DNA of 64,000 nt from Ruegeria spongiae. Lineage in GTDB: Bacteria; Pseudomonadota; Alphaproteobacteria; Rhodobacterales; Rhodobacteraceae. The notes under the pieces were generated by a model, which saw only the letters and a program-made list of their open reading frames with translations, did not search any database and was not told the origin of the DNA. Below, piece after piece: positions 8,758-18,074 of the stretch; within the stretch, counting starts at the first letter, position 1, and every line of letters begins with the position of its first letter. The position numbers and the translations under genes were made by a program. Where the stretch lies: assembly GCF_023502395.1 (NCBI RefSeq), contig NZ_JAMFMB010000014.1, positions 51,982-115,981 on the forward strand, written 5' to 3'.

Positions 8758-10533
8758 TTACTCTGCGGCCTCAATGCCGCCTTCCAGAATGGGCAGGCGC
8801 ATCTCGAACACCGCGCCCCCATGTTGCCCATTGCGCGCCGTCAGACGCCCGCCATGGTCGTTCACGATCCCCGACGAGATAGCAAGCCCCAGTCCGACGC
8901 CATCCCCCGGCCGCTTGGTGGTGTAGAACGGCTCGAACAGGGCATCAAAATCTTCGATCCCGTCACCGTTGTCGCGCACGTTCAGCGTCGCCGTCTCACC
9001 CGCCGCGAGGATGATATCGACCTCGGGGTCCGCCACGGTTTTGGTGGCATCCAGCGCATTTCTGAGCAAGTTTACCATAACCTGTTCAATTCGCATACGA
9101 TCTCCCATCACAAGGACCGGAGTGTCGGGCAGGATCTGGGTGATCTTGACCTGCCGGTGGCGCAGCTGCGGTTCCATCATGGCCAGCGACGCGGCCAGCG
9201 CATCCCTCATGTTTACTGGCGAAAACGCATCCGCGCCCTTGCGCGCATAAGATTTCAGCTGCCGCGTGATCGCCCCCATCCGCTCGATCAGATCGTCGAT
9301 CCGACCGAAGGAGGACAGCGCCTCTTCGGGGCGGTTGCGGCGCAGCAAAAGGCGCGCGCCCGCCAGGTAGGTCTTCATCGCCGCCAGCGGCTGGTTCAGC
9401 TCGTGGCTCACCGCTGCCGACATCTCACCCAGGGCGGCCAGTTTCGAACTTTGTTCCAGCGTCTGTTCGGCCACTGCGAGCGTCTCCTGCACCCGTTCGC
9501 GTTCAGCAATTTCCCGCTGCAGCCTGCTGTTCAATGCGCGAAGCTCTGCCGACTCGCGCTGGAACAGCGCCATGCGCAACGCGGTTTTCCGGCTCAACGC
9601 ATAGAAGACCAGCGCCAGCAGAATCGCGAATCCCATGATTTCCAACGCCAAAACGCCGTTCACCCGCTCGCGGACCGAGGCATAGGTGGTAAAGGACGTC
9701 ATCTGCCAGCCCCGGAACGGGATGCGGTTTTCCATCCGGATCACTGCCTCGCCCTTGAGATAGGCATCCGCAGGCAGCGCGGTCCAGCCAGCGGTGGCCC
9801 GGATCGCCCGTTCGATGGCGCCCTGCGGGGTCTGGCGCTGCAGCGCTTCTTCCTCGTCGAGCCCGCGCCAGCGTGGTTCGGTCGACAGAATGATCGTTCC
9901 GGTACTGTCTGTTACCAGAACCGCATCCGAAATACCCGCCCAGGCACGTTCGAATTTCTGCAGGTCAACCTCGACCACGATCACGCCCAACAGCTCGCCA
10001 TTGCTTTCGATCTTGCGCGAATAGCTGAAGCTGTAGCCGCCTGACTCGCGCGGGATGACGTTGAAAATCGTGGCGTTCGAACGGATCGCTTCAATGAAAT
10101 TGGGCGTGGCGCGATGTTGTTCGCCGATGCGGTTGCGGTCGGTGGCGGCCACGGTGCGCCCGTCCTGATCCAGCAGCATCAGCGAGGCGGCGCCGATCTC
10201 TTCGACAAACGAGATCAGCCGCTGCGTCGACAGCGAGAAATCGTTCGATTGCAGCGCCGAGATCAGCGTCGGGTCACGCGCCAGCAATTGCGGCACGATG
10301 GCATTGCGCCGGAGCTCGCTGAGCAGGTTGCCGGAATAGAGCGCCAGCCGCAGCTCGGCGCGGTTGCGGGTGCTTTGTGTAAAGCGGTCGGTCAGCAGCC
10401 GGTTGGTCACCCACACCGTGGCCGCCACCGCAACCAGCAGCATGAGCAGGATACCGCGAACCCGCCAGGACACCGCACCGGAGTCCCGGACCGGGGGGGC
10501 AGAGTTCCGCGCATTGGAAATGTCACCGTTCAT
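8758..10533 (-). CDS. dctB: C4-dicarboxylate sensor histidine kinase DctB
   Basis: A 591-residue inner-membrane sensor kinase. TM1 is about 26-46. A periplasmic double-PAS (dCACHE) sensor of ~240 residues follows, and TM2 is about 294-314. A cytoplasmic coiled coil (~325-360) leads to the HisKA box with His377 in AVSHELNQPL. The ATPase domain shows an N-box VNLLRNALDAT (~487-497), G1 DNGDG (~521) and G2 GVGLGL (~545). DctB phosphorylates DctD in response to succinate, fumarate or malate and normally induces a DctPQM TRAP system. No dctPQM is adjacent here. The gene follows purQ by ~36 bases, so read-through from purSQ is possible. Confidence 0.9.
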   Translation of the reverse strand: MNGDISNARNSAPPVRDSGAVSWRVRGILLMLLVAVAATVWVTNRLLTDRFTQSTRNRAELRLALYSGNLLSELRRNAIVPQLLARDPTLISALQSNDFSLSTQRLISFVEEIGAASLMLLDQDGRTVAATDRNRIGEQHRATPNFIEAIRSNATIFNVIPRESGGYSFSYSRKIESNGELLGVIVVEVDLQKFERAWAGISDAVLVTDSTGTIILSTEPRWRGLDEEEALQRQTPQGAIERAIRATAGWTALPADAYLKGEAVIRMENRIPFRGWQMTSFTTYASVRERVNGVLALEIMGFAILLALVFYALSRKTALRMALFQRESAELRALNSRLQREIAERERVQETLAVAEQTLEQSSKLAALGEMSAAVSHELNQPLAAMKTYLAGARLLLRRNRPEEALSSFGRIDDLIERMGAITRQLKSYARKGADAFSPVNMRDALAASLAMMEPQLRHRQVKITQILPDTPVLVMGDRMRIEQVMVNLLRNALDATKTVADPEVDIILAAGETATLNVRDNGDGIEDFDALFEPFYTTKRPGDGVGLGLAISSGIVNDHGGRLTARNGQHGGAVFEMRLPILEGGIEAAE

Positions 10534-10569
10534 GGGGCAACGCTACTTGGGCGCGGGGTTCTGCTCAAG

Positions 10570-11238
10570 TCATGCCGGGGTCAGAACACCCGCCAATGCG
10601 CGGAAGAGCGCCACCCCGTCGGTGCCGCCATGGCCGTCATCCGCCGCGCGTTCCGGATGTGGCATCATCCCCAACACCCTGCGGTTCTCGGACAGGACCC
10701 CCGCAATATCGGCGATCGAGCCGTTGGGGTTCTGGTCATAGGTAAAGGCCACGCGGTCCTGATCGTGCAGCATCGCCACGGTGTCTCCATCGGCGAAGTA
10801 GTTGCCATCGTGGTGGGCGATCGGGATACCGATCACGTCACCCGCGTTATAGCCTTCGGTGAAGGCGCTGTCGCTGGTGGCAACTTTCAGCCCAACCGTC
10901 CTGCAGATGTATTTCAGACCCGCGTTACGCAGCAACGCGCCGGGCAGGATGCCGGTCTCGGTCAGGATCTGGAAGCCGTTGCAGATGCCCATGGCGTAGC
11001 CGCCGCGATCGGTATGGGCCTTGACCGCCTTGACGATGGGCGATTGCGCCGCGATCGCGCCGCAGCGCAAATAGTCACCATAAGAAAACCCGCCGGGCAC
11101 CCCGACGATATCGACGCCCTCGGGCAGGTCCGCATCCTTGTGCCAGACCATCGAGACATCAAATCCCGCGCGTTCAAAGGCCACCGCCAGATCGCGGTCA
11201 CAGTTGGAGCCGGGGAAGACAATGACCGCCGCCTTCAT
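10570..11238 (-). CDS. purQ: Phosphoribosylformylglycinamidine synthase subunit PurQ (glutaminase)
   Basis: Glutamine amidotransferase subunit of FGAM synthase, step four of de novo purine synthesis. It supplies ammonia to PurL together with PurS. From the ATG at 11238 it is 222 residues and opens with [15 protein letters not shown]. Class I amidotransferase features are visible: [10 protein letters not shown], the nucleophile Cys in GICNGFQ, and the His/Glu pair near the C-terminus in MMPHPERA. The ATG overlaps the purS stop (ATGA). Its partner purL lies at 34780-36939 on the other strand and purC is nearby. Confidence 0.96.
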   Translation of the reverse strand: MKAAVIVFPGSNCDRDLAVAFERAGFDVSMVWHKDADLPEGVDIVGVPGGFSYGDYLRCGAIAAQSPIVKAVKAHTDRGGYAMGICNGFQILTETGILPGALLRNAGLKYICRTVGLKVATSDSAFTEGYNAGDVIGIPIAHHDGNYFADGDTVAMLHDQDRVAFTYDQNPNGSIADIAGVLSENRRVLGMMPHPERAADDGHGGTDGVALFRALAGVLTPA

Positions 11239-11468
11239 CCCTGCATCTCGATGCTGTAGGATTCGATCACCGTGTTGGCGAGCAGCTTTTCGCACATCGC
11301 GGTGACATCCGCCTCGCTGGCGCCCTCGGCCAGTTGCAGATCAATCACCTTGCCCTGGCGCACGCCCTCGACCTTGTCGAAGCCCATTGCGCCAAGCGCG
11401 TGGCGCACCGCCTCGCCCTGCGGATCGAGAACCCCGTGTTTGAGCATCACATGCACCCGTGCCTTCAT
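11235..11468 (-). CDS. purS: Phosphoribosylformylglycinamidine synthase subunit PurS
   Basis: Small subunit that bridges PurQ and PurL in the three-component FGAM synthase. It is 77 residues from the ATG at 11468 ([18 protein letters not shown]), which is the normal family length. Conserved segments include [10 protein letters not shown], a KVIDLQL strand and [13 protein letters not shown]. In-frame codons upstream would add 14 residues not expected for PurS. The stop overlaps the purQ start by four bases, so the two subunits are co-translated. Confidence 0.94.
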   Translation of the reverse strand: MKARVHVMLKHGVLDPQGEAVRHALGAMGFDKVEGVRQGKVIDLQLAEGASEADVTAMCEKLLANTVIESYSIEMQG

Positions 11469-11569
11469 CTGTCGCAACTCCCAGCGCGGCCCGGACTGTC
11501 CGAGGCCCATTTCCCGTTGCGCGAGGCAATAGCGCGCCTGCGTGGTTTGAACAACCCTTCGCAGGGGCC

Positions 11570-12241
11570 TTAGCCGTCGGGTTTGGCAGGCAGCAATCCG
11601 GGGTAATGGCTGTCGATCGCGTTAAAGGCGCCGGTCACCACCATCTCGACCGCGACCGCGACCAGAATGATCGCCATGACACGGGTGAGCACGCTCATCA
11701 TCGTCTCGCCCAGCACCCGCGAGATCGTGTCGGCAAAGATCAGCCCCAGACCGACGATGGCGCAGGCGATCAGCACCGCCGAGCCCAGCGTGACCAGTTC
11801 GGCCCCGTCGGGAACCTGATGCGAGAACACGATGGTCGTGGCGATCGTGCCCGGTCCGATGGTCAGCGGCAAGGTCAGCGGCACCACCGCGATATTGCGG
11901 TCACGGGCATGGCCTTCGTCATGCGCGGCCTTGTCGCCGGGGGATGGTGCGTGAGCATTCAGCATCGCCATGCCGATGCCAAAGATGATCAACCCGCCCG
12001 CGATGCGGAACGAGGGCACTTCGATCCCGAAAATCGCCAGCAGTTCTTCGCCCACCGCAACCGCGATCAGCGCGATGATGGTGGCCGAGGCAGTGACGGT
12101 GAGCGCGGTGCGGAACCGCTCGGGCTTGGAATAGCCCGCCGTCATGCTCAGAAAGATGGGAATGCCGTAAAGCGGGTTGAAAATTGCCAGCAGCGCTGCA
12201 AGGAATTTCAGAAACACCGCCTGATCAAATAGCTCTGCCAT
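11570..12241 (-). CDS. MarC family integral membrane protein
   Basis: A 223-residue multi-pass membrane protein of the MarC/UPF0056 family with about six hydrophobic helices. Family-like features are the N-terminal FLAIFNPLYGIPIF and an internal PLTLPLTIGPGTIATT. The biochemical role of this family is not settled, and a link to antibiotic resistance has not held up. The ATG at 12241 is preferred over the overlapping GTG at 12244. It lies downstream of the purC terminator, so it is probably transcribed separately. Confidence 0.85.
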   Translation of the reverse strand: MAELFDQAVFLKFLAALLAIFNPLYGIPIFLSMTAGYSKPERFRTALTVTASATIIALIAVAVGEELLAIFGIEVPSFRIAGGLIIFGIGMAMLNAHAPSPGDKAAHDEGHARDRNIAVVPLTLPLTIGPGTIATTIVFSHQVPDGAELVTLGSAVLIACAIVGLGLIFADTISRVLGETMMSVLTRVMAIILVAVAVEMVVTGAFNAIDSHYPGLLPAKPDG

Positions 12242-12299
12242 CACCGTCCGCCCGTATTCTCAGGTTCCCGTGGCGGCAATGAAAACAGAAATTTTTGGG

Positions 12300-12335
12300 A
12301 AAAGGCTACTTTAGATTGAACTAAAGTAGCCTTTT
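12300..12335 (-). terminator. Strong intrinsic terminator after purC
   Basis: A perfect 15-bp stem (AAAAGGCTACTTTAG/CTAAAGTAGCCTTTT) with a 6-base loop, beginning with A-rich and ending with T-rich ends. It is just beyond the purC stop (12350) on the minus strand and separates purC from marC. The symmetry would let it work in both directions. Confidence 0.9.
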
Positions 12336-12349
12336 GCAGCGACGCGCGC

Positions 12350-13108
<759 letters not shown>

Positions 13109-13168
13109 TGCCGACCTTTCGGGATGGAGACGGGGGATCAGCCCCCCACCGCGCCCTCATAGTGCAAG

Positions 13169-13183
13169 TGCGGCAGTGCCGCA
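13169..13183. repeat. Palindrome TGCGGCA-G-TGCCGCA upstream of purC
   Basis: Seven-base arms with a single-base spacer lie about 60 bases upstream of the purC start codon. The position would suit a regulator site or a small hairpin in the purC leader. No matching known purine operator is recognised. Confidence 0.35.
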
Positions 13184-13236
13184 AGCGACGCTCAGCCGCG
13201 CCTTCTACGTATTGATGACCGTATCCCGACTTTGCA

Positions 13237-13264
13237 TTGACCTCTATTCGTCGGCGACTAGGCT
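13237..13264 (+). promoter_or_regulatory. Candidate sigma-70-type promoter for the secreted PliG-like gene
   Basis: TTGACC (13237-13242) and TAGGCT (13259-13264) are separated by 16 bases. They lie about 40 bases before an AAGGAG ribosome site and the ATG at 13300. Assigned by pattern only. Confidence 0.35.
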
Positions 13265-13299
13265 TCGTCTCGCGTAGCAACCTGCACAAGGAGCTCTGA

Positions 13300-13704
13300 A
13301 TGCGATATCTCGCCCCTGTCCTTTTGATCCTTTCGATGGGCGTTTCTGCGGCGAACGCGCAAATGACAGCGGAAGTGACATTCGCACCGGGCAATTACGG
13401 AACCATGGTCAGCGGCACGGTCACCGGCGACGAATTCTTCGACTACAGGCTCGGCGCGAATGCGGGCCAGAAGATGTTTGCAGAGTTGAGCGTGGCGGAC
13501 ACCAATGGCAATGGCACGATCTATTTCAACATTCTGCCACCGGGCAGCGATGGCGAGGCGATCTATAACGGGTCGATCAACGGCGACACCACAACTCTCG
13601 ACCTGCCCGAGGACGGCGATTACACGATACGGGTCTATCTGATGGGCAATGACCGGGACACCGGCAAAACGGTCGGCTACAATATCGACCTGTCGATCCA
13701 GTAG
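13300..13704 (+). CDS. Secreted small protein resembling the PliG lysozyme-inhibitor family
   Basis: A 134-residue protein with a cleavable signal peptide (hydrophobic core LAPVLLILSMGVSA, likely cut after ANA). The mature part has the pattern FDYRLGANAGQKM, YFNILPPGSDGEAIYNG and DYTIRVYLMGN. This looks like the beta-sandwich of periplasmic g-type lysozyme inhibitors, but this is from memory of the family pattern and no alignment was made. An AAGGAG ribosome site and a candidate promoter support the start. The protein would be periplasmic. Function is therefore tentative. Confidence 0.6.
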   Translation: MRYLAPVLLILSMGVSAANAQMTAEVTFAPGNYGTMVSGTVTGDEFFDYRLGANAGQKMFAELSVADTNGNGTIYFNILPPGSDGEAIYNGSINGDTTTLDLPEDGDYTIRVYLMGNDRDTGKTVGYNIDLSIQ

Positions 13705-13845
13705 GTTCTTGAGCGCATTCGCCCGGTCCTGACACGCGCCCCAACCCCGATAGCGTGGCTTTGCCGCATGAGGACCCTCTTGCGAAAGCGCAATTACGGG
13801 GGCATATCTCTGGTAACAGTACCAACCGGATAAGGGTCCCCATCC

Positions 13846-14166
13846 ATGACCACCTTCGACGAGCGCGAAAACGCATTCGAGGCCAAATTCGCCCATGACG
13901 AGGAAATGCAGTTCAAGGCCGAGGCGCGCTGCAACAAGCTGCTGGGCCTGTGGGCGGCCGAACAGCTTGGCAAAACCGGCGATGCGGCCCAGGACTATGC
14001 GCTCAGCGTGGTAAAGGCTGATTTCGAGGAACCCGGCACCGAAGATGTGGTGCGCAAGGTGACTGCCGATCTCGAAGGGCGCGTCACATCGGACACCATC
14101 CGGGCCAAGCGCGCCGAATTGCTGCCCGAAGCAAAGGCGCAGATGCTGGGCGAAGCGGGTAGCTGA
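13846..14166 (+). CDS. F1Fo-ATPase inhibitor zeta subunit (DUF1476)
   Basis: A 106-residue helical protein. It matches the alphaproteobacterial DUF1476 family, whose Paracoccus member is the zeta inhibitor of the F1 ATPase. The zeta N-terminus enters the catalytic interface and blocks ATP hydrolysis. The start TTFDERENAFEAKFAHDEE is characteristic. The C-terminal half (VVRKVTADLEGRV) forms the helix bundle. It is cytoplasmic, acting at the membrane-bound synthase. It is monocistronic between two plus-strand genes, with the next start 126 bases away. Confidence 0.9.
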   Translation: MTTFDERENAFEAKFAHDEEMQFKAEARCNKLLGLWAAEQLGKTGDAAQDYALSVVKADFEEPGTEDVVRKVTADLEGRVTSDTIRAKRAELLPEAKAQMLGEAGS

Positions 14167-14185
14167 CCCGCGCCCTGCCGCGATC

Positions 14186-14202
14186 CTCATGATCTTCATG
14201 AG
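14186..14202. promoter_or_regulatory. Palindromic operator candidate upstream of the homocysteine methyltransferase gene
   Basis: A perfect inverted repeat, CTCATGA-TCT-TCATGAG, lies about 90 bases before the start codon at 14293. Its length and symmetry suit a dimeric regulator such as an ArsR- or LysR-type methionine-cycle regulator. Identity of the regulator is unknown. Confidence 0.45.
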
Positions 14203-14216
14203 AATTATGAATTTGA

Positions 14217-14278
14217 TTGAACACCCCGCTCGTGAGAGACGGGGTGTCTCAGTTCAAGACCGCCGTTTTGGCGGCAAG
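14217..14278 (+). ncRNA. Structured leader of the homocysteine methyltransferase mRNA (class unknown)
   Basis: Two consecutive hairpins precede the gene. One has an 8-bp stem (ACACCCCG/CGGGGTGT, 14221-14247) enclosed by a possible TTGAAC/GTTCAA pairing, with a GAGAGA loop that could pair with the TCTC just after the stem. The second is CCGCC/GGCGG (about 14260-14274). I could not match it to SAM-II, SAM-V, SAH or SAM/SAH riboswitches. It could also be a weak terminator for the preceding gene. Confidence 0.3.
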
Positions 14279-14292
14279 ACCGGTATGATCCC

Positions 14293-15306
14293 ATGACAAA
14301 TGCTTTGACCCGCCTGCTCGCCTCCAAGGACACGCTTCTGGCCGATGGGGCCACGGGCACCAACCTGTTTGCCATGGGCCTGCAGGCAGGCGATGCGCCC
14401 GAGCTTTGGAACGTCGATCAGCCTGGCAAGATCGCGGCCCTTTATCAGGGTGCGGTGGATGCGGGCAGCGATCTGTTCCTGACCAACACATTCGGCGGCA
14501 CCGCCGCGCGGCTGAAACTGCATGATGCCCAGAACCGCGTCGGAGAGCTGAATCGCGTGGGTGCCGAGATCGGCCGCGAAGTTGTCGACAAATCGGGCCG
14601 CGACATCGTGGTGGCAGGCTCGGTCGGACCCACCGGCGAGATTTTCGAACCGGTTGGCACGTTCAGCCATGCCGAGGCGGTCGAGATGTTCCATGAACAG
14701 GCCGAGGCCCTGAAAGCCGGTGGCGCGGATGTGCTGTGGCTGGAAACCATCAGCGCCCCGGAAGAGTTCCGCGCCGCTGCCGAAGGGTTCGCGCTGGCCG
14801 ATATGCCGTGGTGCGGCACCATGAGCTTCGACACTGCCGGGCGCACCATGATGGGCGTGACCTCAGCCGATCTGGCGCAGCTGGTCGAGACCCTGCCGAA
14901 CCCGCCGATCGCCTTTGGCGCCAATTGCGGCACCGGCGCGTCGGACATCCTGCGCACCGTGCTGGGCTTTGCCGCCCAGGGCACCGAGCGGCCCATCATC
15001 TCGAAGGGCAATGCGGGCATCCCGAAATATGTCGACGGCCATATCCATTATGACGGCACGCCCGAGTTGATGGGGCAATATGCCGGGATGGCACGGGACG
15101 CAGGCGCGCGCATTGTCGGCGGTTGCTGCGGCACCATGCCCGATCACCTGCGCCATATGCGGGCCGCGCTGGACACTGGCACGCGGGGCGAGCGGCCCAC
15201 GCTGGACCAGATCACAGCCGCCCTTGGCCCGTTCACCTCAGCCTCGGACGGCACCGGGGATGAGGCCCAACCCGAGCGCCGCCCCCGGCGTCGCCGCCGC
15301 GCCTGA
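14293..15306 (+). CDS. bmt: Homocysteine S-methyltransferase family protein, probably betaine-homocysteine methyltransferase
   Basis: A 337-residue zinc methyltransferase that remakes methionine from homocysteine. All three zinc cysteines are visible: one in FGANCGTG near residue 217 and the CC pair in VGGCCGTMPDH near residue 277. N-terminal DGATGTNLF fits the homocysteine site. The length and architecture match alphaproteobacterial glycine-betaine-dependent Bmt, so betaine is the likely donor, but S-methylmethionine or dimethylsulfonio compounds cannot be excluded. The C-terminus ends in an Arg-rich tail. A palindrome and hairpins upstream suggest regulation by methionine-cycle status. Confidence 0.85.
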   Translation: MTNALTRLLASKDTLLADGATGTNLFAMGLQAGDAPELWNVDQPGKIAALYQGAVDAGSDLFLTNTFGGTAARLKLHDAQNRVGELNRVGAEIGREVVDKSGRDIVVAGSVGPTGEIFEPVGTFSHAEAVEMFHEQAEALKAGGADVLWLETISAPEEFRAAAEGFALADMPWCGTMSFDTAGRTMMGVTSADLAQLVETLPNPPIAFGANCGTGASDILRTVLGFAAQGTERPIISKGNAGIPKYVDGHIHYDGTPELMGQYAGMARDAGARIVGGCCGTMPDHLRHMRAALDTGTRGERPTLDQITAALGPFTSASDGTGDEAQPERRPRRRRRA

Positions 15307-15382
15307 GTCCCCGGCCCGCCGGGGCGTTTCGAATTGACACGACCGGACTATTCGCCGACCTGACAGGACGGATGGTCTTGCG

Positions 15383-16306
15383 TTGGGCAGGTATCGGAAC
15401 AGTATCGGACATTTCGTGGCTCCATTGATCGCAACCGACCGTCGGGCCAATCTGATCGGCAGTCTCTGGATGGTTGCCGCCATGGCCGGGTTTGCGATTG
15501 AAGACGCGTTGCTCAAGGCCTCGCACAGCACGCTGCCCATCGGTCAGATCATGCTGTTCTTCGGTCTGGGAGGCACCTGTGTCTTTGGTGGTCTCGCACT
15601 GGCCCGGAAACAGCCGCTGTTCACAAGCGACGTGGTCTCGCGCCCGATGTGCATCCGCGCCGTGTTCGAGGTGTTCGGGCGTCTGTTCTATGTGCTGGCC
15701 ATCACCCTCACGCCGCTATCCTCGGCCACGGTGATCCTGCAGGCGACCCCGATTGTAGTGGTCGCGGGCGCGGCGCTGGTCTTTGGCGAGCAGGTGGGCC
15801 GGCGCAGATGGGTCGCAATCCTGATCGGGCTGGCTGGCGTTGTGGTCATCATCCAGCCCGGTGCCGAGAGCTTTTCGGCGCTCTCCATCCTGGCCGTGCT
15901 GGGCATGTTGGGCTTTGCCGGACGGGACCTCGCCAGCCGCGCCGCCCCTGCCAATTTGGGCACCGCGGTTCTGGGGTTCTACGGCTTTCTGTCCATCATT
16001 CTGGCCGGCGTGATCTATTCGGTGTGGGAGGGCGCGCCGCTTGTCCTGCCGGACGCCCCCACGGCGCTCATCCTGTCCGGCGCGGTGCTGGCGGGCGTTT
16101 TGGGTTATTCCAGCCTGATGAAAGCGATGCGCACGGGTGAAGTTTCAGCGGTCACACCGTTCCGCTATACGCGGCTGTTGTTCGGCATTGGTCTGGGCGT
16201 GTTTATGTTCGCAGAGAAGCTGAGCGGCGCGACGCTGCTGGGCTGCGGGCTGATCGTGTTGTCCGGGTTGTTCATCCTGTGGCGGGGGCAACAAAAAGCC
16301 GCCTGA
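15383..16306 (+). CDS. DMT-superfamily transporter (EamA type)
   Basis: An inner-membrane protein with about ten hydrophobic helices in two repeated EamA halves (starts MVAAMAGFAIEDALL and ILAVLGMLGFAGRDLAS). Drug/metabolite transporters of this type export amino acids, amines or drugs. The substrate is not predictable. The start is uncertain: a TTG at 15383 follows a GGACGGA-like ribosome site, a GTG at 15416 and an ATG at 15470 are alternatives, and the last one still leaves all helices. It follows the methyltransferase by 76 bases on the same strand. Confidence 0.8.
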   Translation: MGRYRNSIGHFVAPLIATDRRANLIGSLWMVAAMAGFAIEDALLKASHSTLPIGQIMLFFGLGGTCVFGGLALARKQPLFTSDVVSRPMCIRAVFEVFGRLFYVLAITLTPLSSATVILQATPIVVVAGAALVFGEQVGRRRWVAILIGLAGVVVIIQPGAESFSALSILAVLGMLGFAGRDLASRAAPANLGTAVLGFYGFLSIILAGVIYSVWEGAPLVLPDAPTALILSGAVLAGVLGYSSLMKAMRTGEVSAVTPFRYTRLLFGIGLGVFMFAEKLSGATLLGCGLIVLSGLFILWRGQQKAA

Positions 16307-16384
16307 ACTTCAGACCATTATCACAAGCAGGGACTTGTCCGGCGTTCCGGTCAAGGAAGCCAGGTCAGGCAGCCACAGGCTGTT

Positions 16385-16579
16385 TCAGCTGCCGCTTTTG
16401 ATCTTCAGATCATTATGCACCCGGTGATAGGGTGCCGATTTCACGATTTCGCTGACATCAGCGCTCTCGGTCGCGGGTCGAGCCCGATAGAACATATAGG
16501 CCCCTGCCCCCAGGCCGAGCGCACTGAACCCGATCGCTGCCCAGAGCATCGTTGTGTCCAGTCCAATCCCTTCCAGCAT
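16385..16579 (-). CDS. Small single-pass membrane protein, function unknown
   Basis: A 64-residue protein with one hydrophobic helix (about residues 11-31, MLWAAIGFSALGLGAGAYMFY) and a charged cytoplasmic tail (SADVSEIVKSAPYHRV). A strong AAAGGAGAC ribosome site seven bases before the ATG argues that it is real. It is convergent with the EamA gene and possibly co-transcribed with nothing else. No family is recognised. Confidence 0.65.
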   Translation of the reverse strand: MLEGIGLDTTMLWAAIGFSALGLGAGAYMFYRARPATESADVSEIVKSAPYHRVHNDLKIKSGS

Positions 16580-16643
16580 GACAGTCTCCTTTCACATCTC
16601 CAATATAGGCCTATTGGGATAAAATTTCCATATCAGAGCAACA

Positions 16644-17186
16644 TCAGAGCGATGGCGCGGTCTTTATTGCCTCCAGAAGGTGCCGCGACAAGGCTTCGGC
16701 CTCCTCCCGGTTGCGGGCGATCTGGTTGCGTTTGGCCCGTCCGCGCAAGCGCCCCGCAGCGGCAAAGGCACCTGCCGACATCGCCAGAAGCACCAGCGAG
16801 ACCGCCACACCGCCGCTCAGCGTGCCCGGAATCGCCGCCCCCATCGCCGCCAGCATCGCCCCCACGGTCAGGCGCTGGCCCCAGACGCCGGTGACCTGAT
16901 CGGCATCCAGCAACCCGTTCTCCCGCTGGCGCAGTTCGGCCACATGGGCCGAGAGCAGATGCGAGACGATCAACGCAGTATGAGGATTGTTGGCCAGTCC
17001 CAGACCGGTGATCAGCGCGGCCTGCTCGGCCTTGCGGCTCAGCACCGCGCGGATCAGGCGGCGCAGCACCTCTTCGTCGACGTCGTCATCCATCGCCATC
17101 GAACTGGCAAAGGCGATCAGCGCCGTCGCCGGGCGGCGGCTGAGTTCGAGGGGCTCCTCGACCCCGTTATTCTTGCCTTTAACCAA
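16644..17186 (-). CDS. Hypothetical membrane protein
   Basis: About 180 residues. The N-terminal half is helical and soluble (DDDVDEEVLRRLIRAVLSRK, LITGLGLANNPHTALIVSHLL). Two hydrophobic segments (about 108-124 and 127-145) follow, then a basic tail (RLRGRAKRNQIARNREE). It begins six bases after the enoyl-CoA hydratase stop, so it is likely the second gene of that unit. The start is uncertain: TTG at 17186, or an ATG at 17099. No family is recognised. Confidence 0.6.
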   Translation of the reverse strand: MVKGKNNGVEEPLELSRRPATALIAFASSMAMDDDVDEEVLRRLIRAVLSRKAEQAALITGLGLANNPHTALIVSHLLSAHVAELRQRENGLLDADQVTGVWGQRLTVGAMLAAMGAAIPGTLSGGVAVSLVLLAMSAGAFAAAGRLRGRAKRNQIARNREEAEALSRHLLEAIKTAPSL

Positions 17187-17192
17187 ACCGGA

Positions 17193-17969
17193 TCAGCGCC
17201 CTTCAAAGGCGGGCGGGCGTTTTTCCATGAAGGCCACGACACCTTCCTTGAAGTCCCGGCTGCGACCGCATTCGCCCTGCAGATGCGCCTCGATGGCAAG
17301 CTGATCCGGCAGGTTGCTGCCATAGGTGCCGCGAATCGCTTTCTTGATGGCCGCAAAGGCCTGGGTCGGGCCGTTTGCCAGATAGCCGGCGCGCGCGCGC
17401 CATTGCGCCTCGAACGCGTCATCGGGCACGGTTTCCCAGATCATGCCCCATTGCTCGGCCTGGGTGGCGGTGATCTTGTCGGCAAAAAGCGCCGCCCCCA
17501 TCGCCTTGGCCATGCCCATCTGGCGCGGCAGGAACCAAGTACCACCGGCATCCGGCATCAGCCCGATCCGGGCAAAAGCCTGCAGGAAATAGGCGCTCTC
17601 ACTTGCGATCACCACATCCGCCGCCAGCGCCAGATTGGCGCCCGCCCCCGCCGCGGGGCCATTGACCGCCGCGATCGTGGGCACCGGACACTCATAGATC
17701 GCCGCCAGCATGGGGCCGTATTCGTCGCGCAGCGTGCGTTCCAGATCAATCCGCCCGGCACTGCCCGCGTCGCCCAGATCCTGCCCGGTGCAAAATGCGT
17801 CACCCGCGCCGGTCAGCACGATGGCGCGCGCCGATTTGGCGGCCTCGTGCATCGCAAAGGCGATCTCGGCCCGCATCTGGCTGGTCAGCGCGTTCATCTT
17901 TTCTGGGCGGTTCAGCGTGAGAATGGCGAGCGTGTCGGCGATCTCAAGCGTGATGGTCTCGTATTCCAT
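17193..17969 (-). CDS. Enoyl-CoA hydratase/isomerase family protein (PaaG-like)
   Basis: A 258-residue crotonase-fold enzyme. Oxyanion-hole segments are visible (ARAIVLTGAGDAFCTGQDL and NGPAAGAGANLALAAD), as is the acidic catalytic region GLMPDAGGTWFLPR. The DAGG pattern and overall sequence resemble PaaG, the ring-opening isomerase of phenylacetyl-CoA catabolism. No other paa gene is in the window, so a general beta-oxidation role is possible. The ATG at 17969 has a GGAG site; the frame is open 29 codons farther upstream without a better start. Confidence 0.82.
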   Translation of the reverse strand: MEYETITLEIADTLAILTLNRPEKMNALTSQMRAEIAFAMHEAAKSARAIVLTGAGDAFCTGQDLGDAGSAGRIDLERTLRDEYGPMLAAIYECPVPTIAAVNGPAAGAGANLALAADVVIASESAYFLQAFARIGLMPDAGGTWFLPRQMGMAKAMGAALFADKITATQAEQWGMIWETVPDDAFEAQWRARAGYLANGPTQAFAAIKKAIRGTYGSNLPDQLAIEAHLQGECGRSRDFKEGVVAFMEKRPPAFEGR

Positions 17970-18074
17970 GAATGGCTCCGGCCTGGTGACGCTTTTGGCA
18001 TAGAACACCGAGCGCGCCGGATTGGCAAAGGCAAACGGCGCGCGCCCTGGCGGCAATCCCGGATCAGGCCCGGA

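Noticed and set aside
14217..14278. SAM-II, SAM-V or SAM/SAH riboswitch before the homocysteine methyltransferase gene
   Set aside because: The hairpins are real but conserved core bases of these classes could not be found, so only an unclassified leader is reported.
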